From positions 186,001 through 250,000 of the forward strand of contig CAVYXQ010000008.1 of NCBI GenBank assembly GCA_963772555.1: a DNA stretch of 64,000 nucleotides, read 5' to 3'. Shown piece after piece: positions 52,132-61,775 of the stretch (its first letter is position 1; the number at the start of each line of letters is the position of its first letter). The notes below the pieces were generated by a model. It saw only the letters and a list, made by a program, of their open reading frames with translations. It did not search any database and was not told the DNA's origin. Position numbers and translations under genes: made by a program. Source of the DNA: Roseiarcus sp963772555. Its GTDB lineage: Bacteria; Pseudomonadota; Alphaproteobacteria; Rhizobiales; Beijerinckiaceae.

Positions 52132-53007
52132 ATGATCAACGACCCGGTCCAAGTGGACAAGGTTTCCGGCCAAACGACCACTGGCCACGAGTGGGACGGC
52201 ATTCGTGAACTCAATACGCCTCTGCCGCGCTGGTGGCTTTACCTCTTCTACCTGACGATCGCTTTCGCCGTCGTCTATTGGATCGCCTATCCGGCCTGGC
52301 CGCTCGTCAGCGGCTACACCCGCGGGCTCTCGGGTTACACCAATCGGGCTCGCGTCGCCGAAGATGTCGCCGCGGCACAAGCCGCTCGCATGCAATCGGC
52401 GGCCGGCCTCACGAACGCCACTGTTGCCGAGATTGCAGCGGATCCAAAGCTGACGGAGATCGCGCTCGCCGAGGGCAAGGCCGCGTTCGGCGACAATTGC
52501 GCTCCCTGCCACGGCTCCGGCGGGCAAGGCCAGACGGGCTATCCGAACCTGACTGCAGGCCGTTGGCTGTGGGGCGGCACGCTGGAGGAGATCAAGACGA
52601 CGATCACCCATGGCATTCGCGCTGACGACTCGGACACGCACATGAGCGCGATGCCCGCCTTCGGCAAGGACGGCATCCTGAAGCCTGAGGAAATCCGCGA
52701 AGTCGCCAACTACGTGCGGACGATCGACGGCCTCGAACCCGAGCAAGGCGTCAACGTCCTCGCCGGCAAGAAGATCTTCGCCGACAATTGCACCGCCTGT
52801 CACGGCGATCAGGGGAAGGGCAATATCGAGATGGGCGCCCCCAACCTCACGACCAAAGTCTGGCAATACGGCTCGAACCTGAAGGATTTGATCTATACGA
52901 TCACCTACGCCCGCAACAGCGTCATGCCGGCCTGGGGAGGCCGCCTCGATCCAGTGACGATTAAGTCGCTCGCGGTTTACATTCATAGTCTGGGCGGCGG
53001 TACGTGA
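52132..53007 (+). CDS. ccoP: cbb3 oxidase di-haem cytochrome c subunit
   Basis: A 291-residue protein. A cytoplasmic N-terminal stretch with the FixP pattern TTGHEWDGIRELNTPLPRWW precedes a membrane helix; two c-type haem motifs follow, CAPCH and CTACH, each with a later axial Met (MSAMPAFG, SVMPAWGG). It receives electrons from soluble cytochromes c. Starts 3 bases after ccoQ. Confidence 0.97.
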   Translation: MINDPVQVDKVSGQTTTGHEWDGIRELNTPLPRWWLYLFYLTIAFAVVYWIAYPAWPLVSGYTRGLSGYTNRARVAEDVAAAQAARMQSAAGLTNATVAEIAADPKLTEIALAEGKAAFGDNCAPCHGSGGQGQTGYPNLTAGRWLWGGTLEEIKTTITHGIRADDSDTHMSAMPAFGKDGILKPEEIREVANYVRTIDGLEPEQGVNVLAGKKIFADNCTACHGDQGKGNIEMGAPNLTTKVWQYGSNLKDLIYTITYARNSVMPAWGGRLDPVTIKSLAVYIHSLGGGT

Positions 53008-54449
53008 CGGTCAGCGCCGAGGAGATCTACGACGACGGTCCCCTATATGCGGCGGCGACAAAGGTCTACCCGCAAAAGGTTTGGGGGACGTATCGGCTGC
53101 TGAAGTGGAACGTCCTGTGTTTAGCCCTCGGCGTCTACTATGTCTTGCCGTTCGTCAGGTGGAATCGGGGGCCGAGCGCACCGAGCCAAGCGGTCCTCAT
53201 CGACATCGCCCACTCCCGCTTCTACGCCTTCTTCATCGAGCTGTGGCCGCAGGAAGTCTATTACTTCACCGGGCTCCTGATTCTGGCCGCGCTCGTTCTA
53301 TTCTTGTCCAACGCGCTGTTCGGTCGCGTCTGGTGCGGTTACGCCTGTCCTCAGACAGTATGGACGGACCTTTTCCTCTTGGTCGAACAGGCCATCGAGG
53401 GCGATCGGCGCGCGCGCATCAAGCTCGACGCGGCGCCGTGGACAGCGCACAAGATCATCACACGCGCCGCCAAGCACGCGGCGTGGCTGATCATCGCGCT
53501 TTTGACCGGCGGCGCAGCGGTGCTCTATTTCATGGATGCGCCGACGCTCATCTACCAGATCGCGACATTTCAGGCGCCGTACATTGCTTACCTGTGGGCA
53601 GGCATTCTGACCTTCACCACCTATTCGCTCGCCGGGCACATGCGCGAGCAAGTCTGTCTCTACATGTGTCCGTGGCCGCGCATCCAGGCGGCGCTGACCG
53701 ACAACGAGGCGCTGAACGTCACCTACCGCTTCGATCGCGGCGAGCCCCGGATGTCGGTGAAAGACGCCGCCAAAGCGCACGCGCGTGGCGAGGCCGCGGG
53801 GGACTGCGTCGACTGCCTACAGTGCGTCCACGTTTGTCCGACCGGCGTCGATATCCGCAAGGGGTCCCAGCTCGGCTGTATCCAGTGCGGTCTCTGCATC
53901 GACGCCTGCGACGCCGTAATGACCAAAATCGGCCGGCCGACGCGCCTCATCGCCTATGACACCGACGAGAATCGCGAGCGGCGCAAGCGGGGCGAAGCAA
54001 ACGTCTTTCATCTCGCGCGACCGCGGACGATCCTCTATGCGGCGCTGATCGCGCTGACCGGCGCGATCATGCTCTATACGCTCATGTCGCGCACCCATAT
54101 GCACTTGAGCGTCCTGCATGTGCGCGCGCCACTGTTCACCCAGACCGTAGAGGGATCGATCCGCAACGGCTACACGCTTCGATTTTCCAACAAGCTGAGC
54201 GAACCCAGCGATTTCACGCTCGAGGTCAGCGGGGTTAATGGCGCCACAATGACGAGCCCCGTGGCGAAAACGCTCGACCGCGGCCGTCTTACGGTCCGGG
54301 TCGACCCCGACGCCACTTTCGAGGTTCCGGTCTACGTGAGCACGCCCGCCAATGTAACCCCGGGCAAGTCGACCCCGATCACATTCACCGCGACCCATCC
54401 GAAAACCGGAGAGCGCAACGCCGTGTCCGACAATTTCTTCGGTCCGTAA
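53004..54449 (+). CDS. ccoG: Cytochrome c oxidase accessory protein CcoG (RdxA/FixG)
   Basis: A 481-residue membrane iron-sulfur protein. Several helices surround a Cys-rich section: RVWCGYACPQTVW, EQVCLYMCPWPRIQ, and the two [4Fe-4S] motifs CVDCLQCVHVCPTG and CIQCGLCIDACD. The C-terminal part is an Ig-like periplasmic domain. It reduces Cu(II) to Cu(I) for cbb3 assembly. The start is GTG 53004, overlapping the ccoP stop (GTGA). Confidence 0.96.
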   Translation: MTVSAEEIYDDGPLYAAATKVYPQKVWGTYRLLKWNVLCLALGVYYVLPFVRWNRGPSAPSQAVLIDIAHSRFYAFFIELWPQEVYYFTGLLILAALVLFLSNALFGRVWCGYACPQTVWTDLFLLVEQAIEGDRRARIKLDAAPWTAHKIITRAAKHAAWLIIALLTGGAAVLYFMDAPTLIYQIATFQAPYIAYLWAGILTFTTYSLAGHMREQVCLYMCPWPRIQAALTDNEALNVTYRFDRGEPRMSVKDAAKAHARGEAAGDCVDCLQCVHVCPTGVDIRKGSQLGCIQCGLCIDACDAVMTKIGRPTRLIAYDTDENRERRKRGEANVFHLARPRTILYAALIALTGAIMLYTLMSRTHMHLSVLHVRAPLFTQTVEGSIRNGYTLRFSNKLSEPSDFTLEVSGVNGATMTSPVAKTLDRGRLTVRVDPDATFEVPVYVSTPANVTPGKSTPITFTATHPKTGERNAVSDNFFGP

Positions 54450-54521
54450 TGAAAGCGAGAGCGAGACCGGAAACGGCTGCCGGGCGGGCTCGAGCGCCGG
54501 TCGCAACAATGGGAATAGCCT

Positions 54522-55013
54522 ATGTCTGAGCAACTGACCGGACGGCACGTCCTCGCCATTGTCGGCGTATTTTTCCTGGTGATATTCGCCGCGAACGTTG
54601 CGCTCATCTACTTCGCCCTGCACACCCTGCACGGCTCCGAACTCGAGAATCCCTATGATGCCAGCCAGGCCTTCAACCGGCGGATCGCCGAAGCGCGCGC
54701 ACAGGACGCACGAGGGTGGAAGGCCGACGTTATGACCCGGGCCGACGGGCCGGGCGAGCGGGTCATGGTCGAGTTCCGCGACCACCAGGGCGCGCCAATC
54801 CCCGATCTTCAAGTGACGGCGCGCTTCCAGCACCCGTTCGACGCGGCCAAGGATCGCCAGACGACGCTGGCCTCCGATGGCATAGACTACGAAGGCCTTG
54901 CTAGCCCCGTTGCGCCGGGACGGTGGACGCTGGTGATCGAGGCGCGACGCGGGTCCGAACGACTGTTCCGCAGCGAGAACAAGTTGGCGGTTACGGATAC
55001 GGCCTCGAACTGA
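54522..55013 (+). CDS. ccoH: FixH family cbb3 assembly protein
   Basis: A 163-residue protein with an N-terminal helix (HVLAIVGVFFLVIFAANVALIYF) and a periplasmic domain with NPYDASQAFNRRIAEARAQDA, the FixH pattern. Needed for assembly with CcoI. The start ATG 54522 lies 72 bases after the ccoG stop. Confidence 0.92.
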   Translation: MSEQLTGRHVLAIVGVFFLVIFAANVALIYFALHTLHGSELENPYDASQAFNRRIAEARAQDARGWKADVMTRADGPGERVMVEFRDHQGAPIPDLQVTARFQHPFDAAKDRQTTLASDGIDYEGLASPVAPGRWTLVIEARRGSERLFRSENKLAVTDTASN

Positions 55014-55022
55014 GAGCCAACG

Positions 55023-57200
55023 ATGGGGGAAGCGCAGGACCTCTCGCTTTTCGTGCGTCACCCTGCAGACGGGATCGCTGCGATGGATCTCGTCGTCGAC
55101 GGCGTCACTTGCGGCGCCTGCATAGCGACCATCGAAAAGGGCCTACGCCGCGAAGCGGGCGTGCGGGGCGCCCGCGTCAACCTGGCGAGCAAGCGGGTGA
55201 CGGTCGAGTGGAACGACGGCGCGCTCGATCCGCCGCTGATTCTCGAGCGCCTCGAAGCGCTCGGCTATAAGGCCTATCCTTTCGCTTCCGGAGGGGTCGG
55301 CGGCGTCGAGGCGCAGACCGAGAAGCGGCTTCTGCGCTGCCTCGGGGTCGCCGCTTTCGGGGCGATGAATGTGATGCTTCTGTCGATCTCGCTATGGGCT
55401 GGCGCCGACACCGACGCGAATTCGGCGACGCGCGATCTCTTCCATTGGCTGTCGGCTCTGGTCGCGCTTCCTTGCGCGGCCTATGCGGGGCTGCCGTTCT
55501 TCGAAAGCGCAGGGAAGGCCCTTCGGGCCCGCTCGCTCAACATGGACGTCCCGATCGCGCTCGGGGTCGTGCTGACGCTAGGCATGTCGGTGGTGCAGAC
55601 GGCGGCGCATAAGCGACTCGCCTATTTCGATAGCGCGCTGATGCTGCTCATGTTCCTGCTCGCCGGCCGCTTCCTCGATCAGCGCATGCGACGGCTGACC
55701 CGCGACTTTGCCATCAACCTGACCGCGATCCGCGCAGAGCGCGCGACCAAGCTCGTCGCTGGAGGCGAAGCGCGCGACACGCCGATCGCGGCGATTCGCC
55801 CCGGCGATCTCGTCCTGGTCACGGCCGGAGAGCGCGTCTCTGTCGACGGCACGGTCGAAGATGGACGGTCCCAGATCGACCAGAGCCTGGTGACCGGCGA
55901 GACCCAGCCGCTGGACGCGGCTCCGGGCACGAAGGTCTACGCCGGAACCCTCAACCTGACGGGCGCACTACGCGTGCGAGTCACAAACGCCGCGGCCGGC
56001 ACGCTGCTCGACGAGGTCAACGGCCTGCTCGGCAAGGCGGTCGAACAGCGATCGTCCTACGTGCGCCTCGCCGATCGCGCGGCGAGGCTGTATGTGCCTG
56101 TAGTCCATCTGGCGGCGCTGGCCACCTTCCTCGGGTGGCTCCTGATCGGCGCCGGCTGGCAGAAGGCGCTCATCGTCGCGATCACGGTTCTCATCATCAC
56201 TTGTCCCTGCGCGCTCGGCCTAGCCGTGCCGGCGGTTCAGGTCGTCGCCGCGGGAGCGCTCTTCCGCCGCGGGCTGATGCTGAATTCCGGCGAGGCGCTC
56301 GAGCGTCTGGCCGAGGCTGACTGGGTCGTGTTCGACAAGACCGGCACCCTGACCCAGCCGCGCCCGGCGCTGGCGAATTCGGCGGAAGTGGCCGCCGAAG
56401 ACCTGGCGCTTGCTGGGGCGCTGGCGCTTTCGAGCCGGCACCCGCTCGCCAAGGCCCTCGTCGAGGCGTCCGGCGCGAGCAAGCCGACGCCAACGGAGGA
56501 GGTTCCAGGCCTGGGCGTCGTCGCCCTCGAGGGCGACGTCAGGCTCGGCTCCATCGCCTGGTGCGGGGCCGAAACGGAGGCGGCGGGGGTCGCGGCGGCG
56601 TGGCCGGACGCCTCGCTGATCGCGCTGAGGACGCCCGACCGGGCCGTCGTCTTCGCGGTCCGGCAGCGGCTACGCTCCGATGCGCGCGCGGTCGTCGCGG
56701 ACATTGCCCGCCGACGCGAGGTCGAGATCCTGTCGGGGGATCGGGAGGCGGCGGTGGCCCTCGTGGCGCGGGAGCTCAGCGTCGGGCGATTCGAGGCGGC
56801 GATGAAGCCCGCGGACAAGATCGCCCGGTTGCGGACCCTCGCTGATGAGGGCAAGCGGACGCTCATGGTCGGCGACGGGCTCAATGACGCGCCGGCGCTC
56901 GCCGCCGCGCATGTTTCGATCTCGCCGATCTCCGCCGCCCATATCGCCCAGGCGCAGGCGGACGCGCTCTTCCTCGGCGAGCGGCTGATGCCGGTCGCCG
57001 ACGCGCTGCGGCTCGCGGCCAAGGCGCGCCGGCTGATGGTCGAGAACCTGTGGCTGTCGTTCCTCTACAACATGATCGCCGTGCCGCTGGCGATCCTGGG
57101 CTTCGTGACGCCTCTCGGGGCGGCGGTGGCGATGTCCGCCTCATCTATCCTGGTGACGCTGAATGCGTTGCGCGCGCGTGAGGCGGGCTCGAAACCATGA
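55023..57200 (+). CDS. ccoI: Copper-translocating P-type ATPase CcoI (FixI)
   Basis: A 725-residue P1B ATPase. The heavy-metal domain has CGAC (Cys30, Cys33), the channel helix TCPCALGLAVP, the phosphorylation site FDKTGTLT, and the hinge MVGDGLNDAPALA. It exports Cu for insertion into cbb3 oxidase rather than for resistance, as the gene context indicates. It starts 9 bases after ccoH and its stop overlaps ccoS by ATGA. Confidence 0.96.
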   Translation: MGEAQDLSLFVRHPADGIAAMDLVVDGVTCGACIATIEKGLRREAGVRGARVNLASKRVTVEWNDGALDPPLILERLEALGYKAYPFASGGVGGVEAQTEKRLLRCLGVAAFGAMNVMLLSISLWAGADTDANSATRDLFHWLSALVALPCAAYAGLPFFESAGKALRARSLNMDVPIALGVVLTLGMSVVQTAAHKRLAYFDSALMLLMFLLAGRFLDQRMRRLTRDFAINLTAIRAERATKLVAGGEARDTPIAAIRPGDLVLVTAGERVSVDGTVEDGRSQIDQSLVTGETQPLDAAPGTKVYAGTLNLTGALRVRVTNAAAGTLLDEVNGLLGKAVEQRSSYVRLADRAARLYVPVVHLAALATFLGWLLIGAGWQKALIVAITVLIITCPCALGLAVPAVQVVAAGALFRRGLMLNSGEALERLAEADWVVFDKTGTLTQPRPALANSAEVAAEDLALAGALALSSRHPLAKALVEASGASKPTPTEEVPGLGVVALEGDVRLGSIAWCGAETEAAGVAAAWPDASLIALRTPDRAVVFAVRQRLRSDARAVVADIARRREVEILSGDREAAVALVARELSVGRFEAAMKPADKIARLRTLADEGKRTLMVGDGLNDAPALAAAHVSISPISAAHIAQAQADALFLGERLMPVADALRLAAKARRLMVENLWLSFLYNMIAVPLAILGFVTPLGAAVAMSASSILVTLNALRAREAGSKP

Positions 57201-57355
57201 ACGTGCTGGTCTACCTGGTGCCGCTCGCGCTCGCCCTCGGCGGCCTTGGTCTGGCGGCTTTCTTATGGGCGCTGCGCAACGGCCAGTTCGACGATCTCGA
57301 AGGGGCCGGATGGCGGGCGATCAGCGACGACGACCTGCCCGACGACAAGCGATAG
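57197..57355 (+). CDS. ccoS: cbb3-type oxidase assembly protein CcoS
   Basis: A 52-residue protein: one N-terminal helix (LVYLVPLALALGGLGLAAFLW) then the CcoS motif ALRNGQFDDLEGAG and an acidic tail. Needed to insert haem b and Cu(B) into CcoN. The start overlaps the ccoI stop (ATGA). Last gene of the cco cluster. Confidence 0.94.
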   Translation: MNVLVYLVPLALALGGLGLAAFLWALRNGQFDDLEGAGWRAISDDDLPDDKR

Positions 57356-57772
57356 CGGCAGCGGGCACAGGGCCGTGGCTCTTGATCGCTCCTGGAGGGG
57401 CGCCGAAGAGGGTGTACTTTTTTTGAGGGCATCCGGCCGTTTTCGCAGACGTGGGCGCTTCAAGGACGCTCGCTGGAGCACCCCTCGACAATCGCCCTCC
57501 TGGCCCAATTGATCAGCCAAGAATAACAATCTCCCCCTGGATCACGGGCGACAACTTGATCTCCAGGCCATGTTTTCGACAATGACTTCGTGTTCGCCGG
57601 TGGGGTAAAGGACAGACTGTTCCAGCCGCCGACAACCGCCGGGGCGACCGGCGTCGACTGTTCGTCGACATCAAAGCCAATCGTCGAGACGCGCCATGCG
57701 TATCCGCGTTCGGTCCGATCGGCGGGAGGATCTTTGGTTTCGTGCTCCCGCAGACGCCGCTAAGGTCGAGGA
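57356..57772. other. Intergenic region between ccoS and the FixJ-like gene
   Basis: No gene recognised. A TTGATCAGCCAAG stretch near 57509 has only one good FNR half-site. A purine-rich GTCGAGGA just before 57773 is the ribosome site of the next gene. Confidence 0.45.
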
Positions 57773-58399
57773 ATGAGTGAAAAGCTGATCGTTCACGTAA
57801 TCGACGACGACGACGCCCTTCGCGATTCGGTCCGACTGTTTCTGGACAATGAAGGACTCGAGGTCAGGCCGTACGCCTCCGCCATCGAGTTTCTCTCCGC
57901 ATTGAGCTCGAGTCCGACAGGCTGCGTCGTCACCGACGTTCGCATGCCGGGCATGAGCGGCATGGAACTCCTGGCTCATCTTGCAACGCGAGGATTGGCC
58001 TTGCCAGTCATCGTCGTGACCGGTCACGCCGACGTTCCCCTCGCCGTGCGCGCAATGAAGGAAGGCGCCGTTGACCTGCTCGAAAAGCCGTTTCGCGCGG
58101 ACGATCTGATTAGCGCGGTTCGCAAAGCCCTGGCTTCTGGAAAGGGACCAAACACCAGCGATGCTAGCGCGCGGGAAGCGGTTGCGCGGTTATCGACGCT
58201 CAGCGTGCGCGAGAACGAGGTGCTCGACCGGCTCATTCGGGGGCAGCCCAACAAGATCATCGCCTATGAAATGGGTATCAGCCCCCGGACGGTGGAAGTT
58301 CATCGCGCCAATGTTATGAAAAAGACGCAGGCCGGAAGTCTGTCTGAGCTCGTCCGCATGTTCCTGAATGTCGAGCGTGGCGAAGCCGGGCGGAGCTGA
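57773..58399 (+). CDS. FixJ-like two-component response regulator
   Basis: A 208-residue regulator. The receiver domain (residues 1-125) has the acidic pair IDDDDALR, the phosphorylated Asp in VTDVRMPGMSGMELL, the T in VVTGHADV, and the Lys in LEKPF. The LuxR-type helix-turn-helix reads LSVRENEVLDRLIRGQPNKIIAYEMGI and SPRTVEVHRANVM. It resembles FixJ, which activates fixK in low oxygen. No FixL kinase gene lies beside it, which is unusual. Confidence 0.9.
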   Translation: MSEKLIVHVIDDDDALRDSVRLFLDNEGLEVRPYASAIEFLSALSSSPTGCVVTDVRMPGMSGMELLAHLATRGLALPVIVVTGHADVPLAVRAMKEGAVDLLEKPFRADDLISAVRKALASGKGPNTSDASAREAVARLSTLSVRENEVLDRLIRGQPNKIIAYEMGISPRTVEVHRANVMKKTQAGSLSELVRMFLNVERGEAGRS

Positions 58400-58690
58400 G
58401 GCCGCGCCGCGGGATTACGCCGTCCTGTCGGAGATATTTCTCCGCGGGGAGCCTGTGCAGCCAGACTTCCCGGTGAAAAGCGCAACCCTTATTAATTAGT
58501 CTAAGTAGAATCCACAATTGCGCGGCTGACCTCCTTTTGAGACTTAGCGACCAGCAGAGATCTGCCATTTTGCCAGCTTGGATTTGCAGTTTTTGGCGTC
58601 GAGACCGGGGCCTCGTTGATCTCAACACAAAATGTAGCCGTGGCCATTTGCACCGCGGCTTCCGGGAGGGACTTGAGGAGGAATCAGCTG

Positions 58691-58981
58691 ATGATTGCGC
58701 AGGAGGTCGTTCGAACCTGCTCCAACGCGTCGGTGGCGCAGGCGGCATTATTTTCGATTGGCGGCGAATTCACGTCCAATTTCCGGGCTGAAGCCGAGCG
58801 CCGGCGGGCGCCCTTCGGAGCCTACGCGGCCGACCTCGTGAGGGACTTTGCCCAGACGGCGGGCCCGGCCGACTGGAGACGCGCTGACGAGGCCGCGCGC
58901 GGCGCCGACCAGCCCATCCTCTCGTGCTTGCGGTTCATACTCGATCAGCGATTGCAGATCGAGTCCGCTGCGGCGCGATAG
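58691..58981 (+). CDS. Small protein of unknown function
   Basis: A 96-residue soluble protein from ATG 58691, which follows the strong site GAGGAGG at 58674-58680; a reading from 58616 lacks such a site. The body is Ala-rich and helical (EVVRTCSNASVAQAALFSIG, FGAYAADLVRDFAQTA). I do not recognise the family. It is a single gene between the FixJ-like regulator and a convergent cNMP-binding gene. Confidence 0.65.
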   Translation: MIAQEVVRTCSNASVAQAALFSIGGEFTSNFRAEAERRRAPFGAYAADLVRDFAQTAGPADWRRADEAARGADQPILSCLRFILDQRLQIESAAAR

Positions 58982-59009
58982 TCTTCCGTTTGATGCGTCT
59001 CGCGAGAAG

Positions 59010-59420
59010 TCAAACCGCTTTGTTCTGGCGCCTGAGCCGTTGCGCCAGAACCCGCATCACCTTGAGCGCGAAGTACGGTGTGTGCCGGACCAGAAAGAGA
59101 TATTGCTTTTCCGTGATCGGGGCGACGGTCACGTCCGTCTCCGCGGTCACCGTCGCGCTTCTCGGGGAGGTGTCGATCAGAGCCATCTCTCCAAAAATTT
59201 CATTTTCGCCGAGCGTTTCGAGGAGTTTGTTGCCGGAGAGCACCCTCACGCGCCCCGACTTTATGACGAAAAGCTCAACCGCAGAGTCCCCCTCGCGGAA
59301 GATCGTCTCGCCCGCTTTGTAATCGCGAGTTGGAACATCCTGACCCAGGAGGAGACTGAAGTCGTCCGCATCATCCGTCATGTCGCGATCCTCGCGCATC
59401 GTTTCGATGCGCATTGCCAA
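59010..59420 (-). CDS. Cyclic-nucleotide-binding-domain protein
   Basis: A 136-residue protein that is almost only a cNMP-binding domain: YKAGETIFREGDSAVELFVI, then GENEIFGEMALIDTSPRSATVTA, the phosphate-binding cassette pattern with Arg. There is no DNA-binding domain, so it is not a Crp transcription factor. Start ATG 59420, or ATG 59381. It may sense cAMP or a related ligand. Encoded 92 bases after the oxidoreductase at 59513 on the same strand. Confidence 0.87.
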   Translation of the reverse strand: MAMRIETMREDRDMTDDADDFSLLLGQDVPTRDYKAGETIFREGDSAVELFVIKSGRVRVLSGNKLLETLGENEIFGEMALIDTSPRSATVTAETDVTVAPITEKQYLFLVRHTPYFALKVMRVLAQRLRRQNKAV

Positions 59421-59512
59421 AAATATGAGACGTCAGACTGATTGCAGAATTGTGACAAACAGTCTTCAAACCACGGGCGGATCTTGAGCGTCTCCCGGAG
59501 GAGCGCGTTCCG

Positions 59513-60496
59513 TCATTCGATGCTCACGACGATCCGACCGCGTGTTTTTCCCTCAAGGATTCGCCGGCCTGCTTCAAACACATTATCGAAGGGAATCGTC
59601 TCCGTCATTGCCGAGAGCTTCTGCCGGTCGAGCTCGTGAGCGAGCCGGCGCCACGCCTCGAGCCTCAGCGGCATCGGACAATTGACGCTGTCGATGCCGA
59701 TCAGCGTGACGCCGCGCAGGATGAATGGGGCGACGGTCATCGGCAAATCCATTCCGCCCGCCAAACCGCAAGCGGCGACCGCGCCGCCGTAGCGGGTCTG
59801 GGCAAGCGCATTGGCGAGCGTATGCGAACCGACGGCGTCGATGGCCGCCGCCCATCGCTCCTTGCCCAGCGGCTTGCCGGGCGCGTCGAGGGACGCCCGC
59901 TCGATAATTTCGGAGGCGCCGAGCTGTCGTAGATAGTCGGCCTCGTTCGGCCGGCCGGTGGAGGCGATAACCTTCCAGCCCTTGCCGGCCAACAGCGAAA
60001 CGGCGGTCGAGCCGACGCCGCCGACGGCGCCGGTGACAAGCGCCGGTCCGGAGGACGGCGTCAGGCCGTGCCGTTCGATCGCCATGACCGCCAGCATTGC
60101 GGTGTAGCCTGCGGTGCCGATCGCCATCGCCTCGGCGCGGCTGAGACCGGCCGGCAGTTTGACCAGCCAGTCGCCCTTTACACGCGCCTTTTCGGCATAG
60201 CCGCCGAAATGCGTCTCGCTGAGGCCGTAACCGTTCAGGATGACTTCCTCGCCGGTTTGAAAATCCGGTCTACGGGAATTCTCGACGATGCCGGCGAGAT
60301 CGATTCCAAGCACCATCGGGAACCGGCGGATGATCGCCGATTTCCCGGAGAGCGCTAGCCCGTCCTTGTAGTTGACCGTCGAGTGCGTGACGCGGACCGT
60401 CACGTCGCCGTCCATCAGTTCCGACTCGTCCATCCCGACGAAGCCAACATCCTGCCCGGCTTCGGTCTTGTCGGCTCTGATGGCGCGAAACGGCAT
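59513..60496 (-). CDS. YhdH/AcuI-type NADPH-dependent acryloyl-CoA reductase-like protein
   Basis: A 327-residue medium-chain dehydrogenase without structural zinc. Features: VNYKDGLALSGKSAIIRRFP, FPMVLGIDLAGIVENS, and the nucleotide-binding VTGAVGGVGSTAVSLLAGKG. AcuI reduces acryloyl-CoA to propionyl-CoA; exact substrate in this organism is inferred. A single gene with cNMP-binding gene downstream. Confidence 0.9.
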   Translation of the reverse strand: MPFRAIRADKTEAGQDVGFVGMDESELMDGDVTVRVTHSTVNYKDGLALSGKSAIIRRFPMVLGIDLAGIVENSRRPDFQTGEEVILNGYGLSETHFGGYAEKARVKGDWLVKLPAGLSRAEAMAIGTAGYTAMLAVMAIERHGLTPSSGPALVTGAVGGVGSTAVSLLAGKGWKVIASTGRPNEADYLRQLGASEIIERASLDAPGKPLGKERWAAAIDAVGSHTLANALAQTRYGGAVAACGLAGGMDLPMTVAPFILRGVTLIGIDSVNCPMPLRLEAWRRLAHELDRQKLSAMTETIPFDNVFEAGRRILEGKTRGRIVVSIE

Positions 60497-60591
60497 CCAG
60501 GTTTCCTCGTCAAGATCGCGGCGGCTGCTGGTCTCAGCGAGTGTATTCGGCGGCTGGCCAAACGGTCAAACATTTGGGAGAAAAGCCGGCT

Positions 60592-60858
60592 TCACTGCCG
60601 CCGCGAAACGGAAAACTCGCCGGCCGCGGCCCGGTCGGCGAGGCGAGCGGCGATAAGCGCGGCATTGTCTTCGCCATGAATCGCGACGAGTTCGCACATT
60701 GCCGCGCAGAGCGCCGCCTCGGCGAAGTCGCCGGCGTCGATTCCGTCGGTCGCCGCCAAGGCGAAGGCCTCGGTGACATAGTTGAACGCGGCCTGGCGCG
60801 GGTCTCCGTCCCGGAGCGCCTCCCGTGACATTTGCTTGACGGCGGACATCGACGCCAT
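60592..60858 (-). CDS. Small conserved alphaproteobacterial protein of unknown function
   Basis: An 88-residue helical protein. The pattern AAFNYVTEAFALAATDGIDAGDFAEAALCAAMCELVAIHG, broken here by position (residues 23-64), looks like small conserved proteins of rhizobia, and the tail is RAAAGEFS. No known function. The start is ATG 60858 or 60849. Divergent from the SRAP gene. Confidence 0.65.
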   Translation of the reverse strand: MASMSAVKQMSREALRDGDPRQAAFNYVTEAFALAATDGIDAGDFAEAALCAAMCELVAIHGEDNAALIAARLADRAAAGEFSVSRRQ

Positions 60859-60980
60859 ATTAGGGTGCGGCCCACAGGAACGCGATGCCGGTCATAAAAA
60901 AAGGTTAATGGGCGCGCGTTCGGCTTGGCGATGGTTGCAGGAAAGTCGGCGTGGCGCATGCCGCGTTCTTGGGGAGCATC

Positions 60981-61775
60981 ATGTGCGGACGTTACGCCAT
61001 CACTTTGCCGCCGGAGGCGGTTCGGGCCTATTTTGCCTATGACGAAACGCCGAATTTTCCGCCGCGTTACAATGTGGCGCCGACACAGCCCGTTCCGGTG
61101 GTGATCGCGGACCCTTTGGGCTCGCGAGGAACGCGGCATTTCAAGTTGGTGCGTTGGGGCTTTCTGCCGGGGTTCGCGAAGGACCCAAAGGACTTCCCGC
61201 TCATCGTCAACGCGCGCGCAGAGACTCTGGCGGAAAGGCCGAGCTTTCGCGCCGCCCTGAAACGTCGCCGCTGCCTTATTATTGCGGATGGCTTCTACGA
61301 ATGGCGAAAGGATGCGCGCGGGCGCGGCGCGCCCAGCCGCCCCTATCTGATTCGCCGTGTGACGGGTCAGCCGATGGCGCTCGCCGGCCTCTACGAGACC
61401 TTTTGCGATGCAAACGGCAGCGAGATCGACACCGCCTGCATCGTGACGACGCCCGCCAATCGTCTTGTGGCCATCGTCCACGACCGCATGCCGGCGATCC
61501 TCGACCGGGATGATTTCGCTGCGTGGCTCGACGGCGAAGCCGTCGACGTCGCCGGGGCGCTCGCCCTGCTGAAACCCGCCCCGGAGGGGGCTCTCGAGCT
61601 TGTGGAGGTTGGACGTGCGGTCAATCGCGCGGCCAACGACCATGAGGACTTGCAGAAGCCGGTCGCCGCGCCAATCCGCGCAGGCGGCCAGATGACGCTG
61701 TTCGACTATGCGGCCGCCGAAGATGCGGCGCGATCGACCGCGGCAGAAGAAAAAGCCTTGAGATCGCATGCCTGA
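60981..61775 (+). CDS. SRAP/HMCES-family abasic-site processing protein (YedK-like)
   Basis: A 264-residue protein. ATG 60981 places the catalytic Cys at residue 2 (MCGRYA), as required to form the thiazolidine cross-link with abasic sites in single-stranded DNA. Other conserved parts are FPPRYNVAPTQPVPVV, NARAETLAERPSFR, GFYEWRK and HDRMPAIL. The C-terminal extension ends MTLFDYAAAEDAA. It is followed by a DNA glycosylase gene that overlaps it, giving a repair pair. Confidence 0.93.
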   Translation: MCGRYAITLPPEAVRAYFAYDETPNFPPRYNVAPTQPVPVVIADPLGSRGTRHFKLVRWGFLPGFAKDPKDFPLIVNARAETLAERPSFRAALKRRRCLIIADGFYEWRKDARGRGAPSRPYLIRRVTGQPMALAGLYETFCDANGSEIDTACIVTTPANRLVAIVHDRMPAILDRDDFAAWLDGEAVDVAGALALLKPAPEGALELVEVGRAVNRAANDHEDLQKPVAAPIRAGGQMTLFDYAAAEDAARSTAAEEKALRSHA

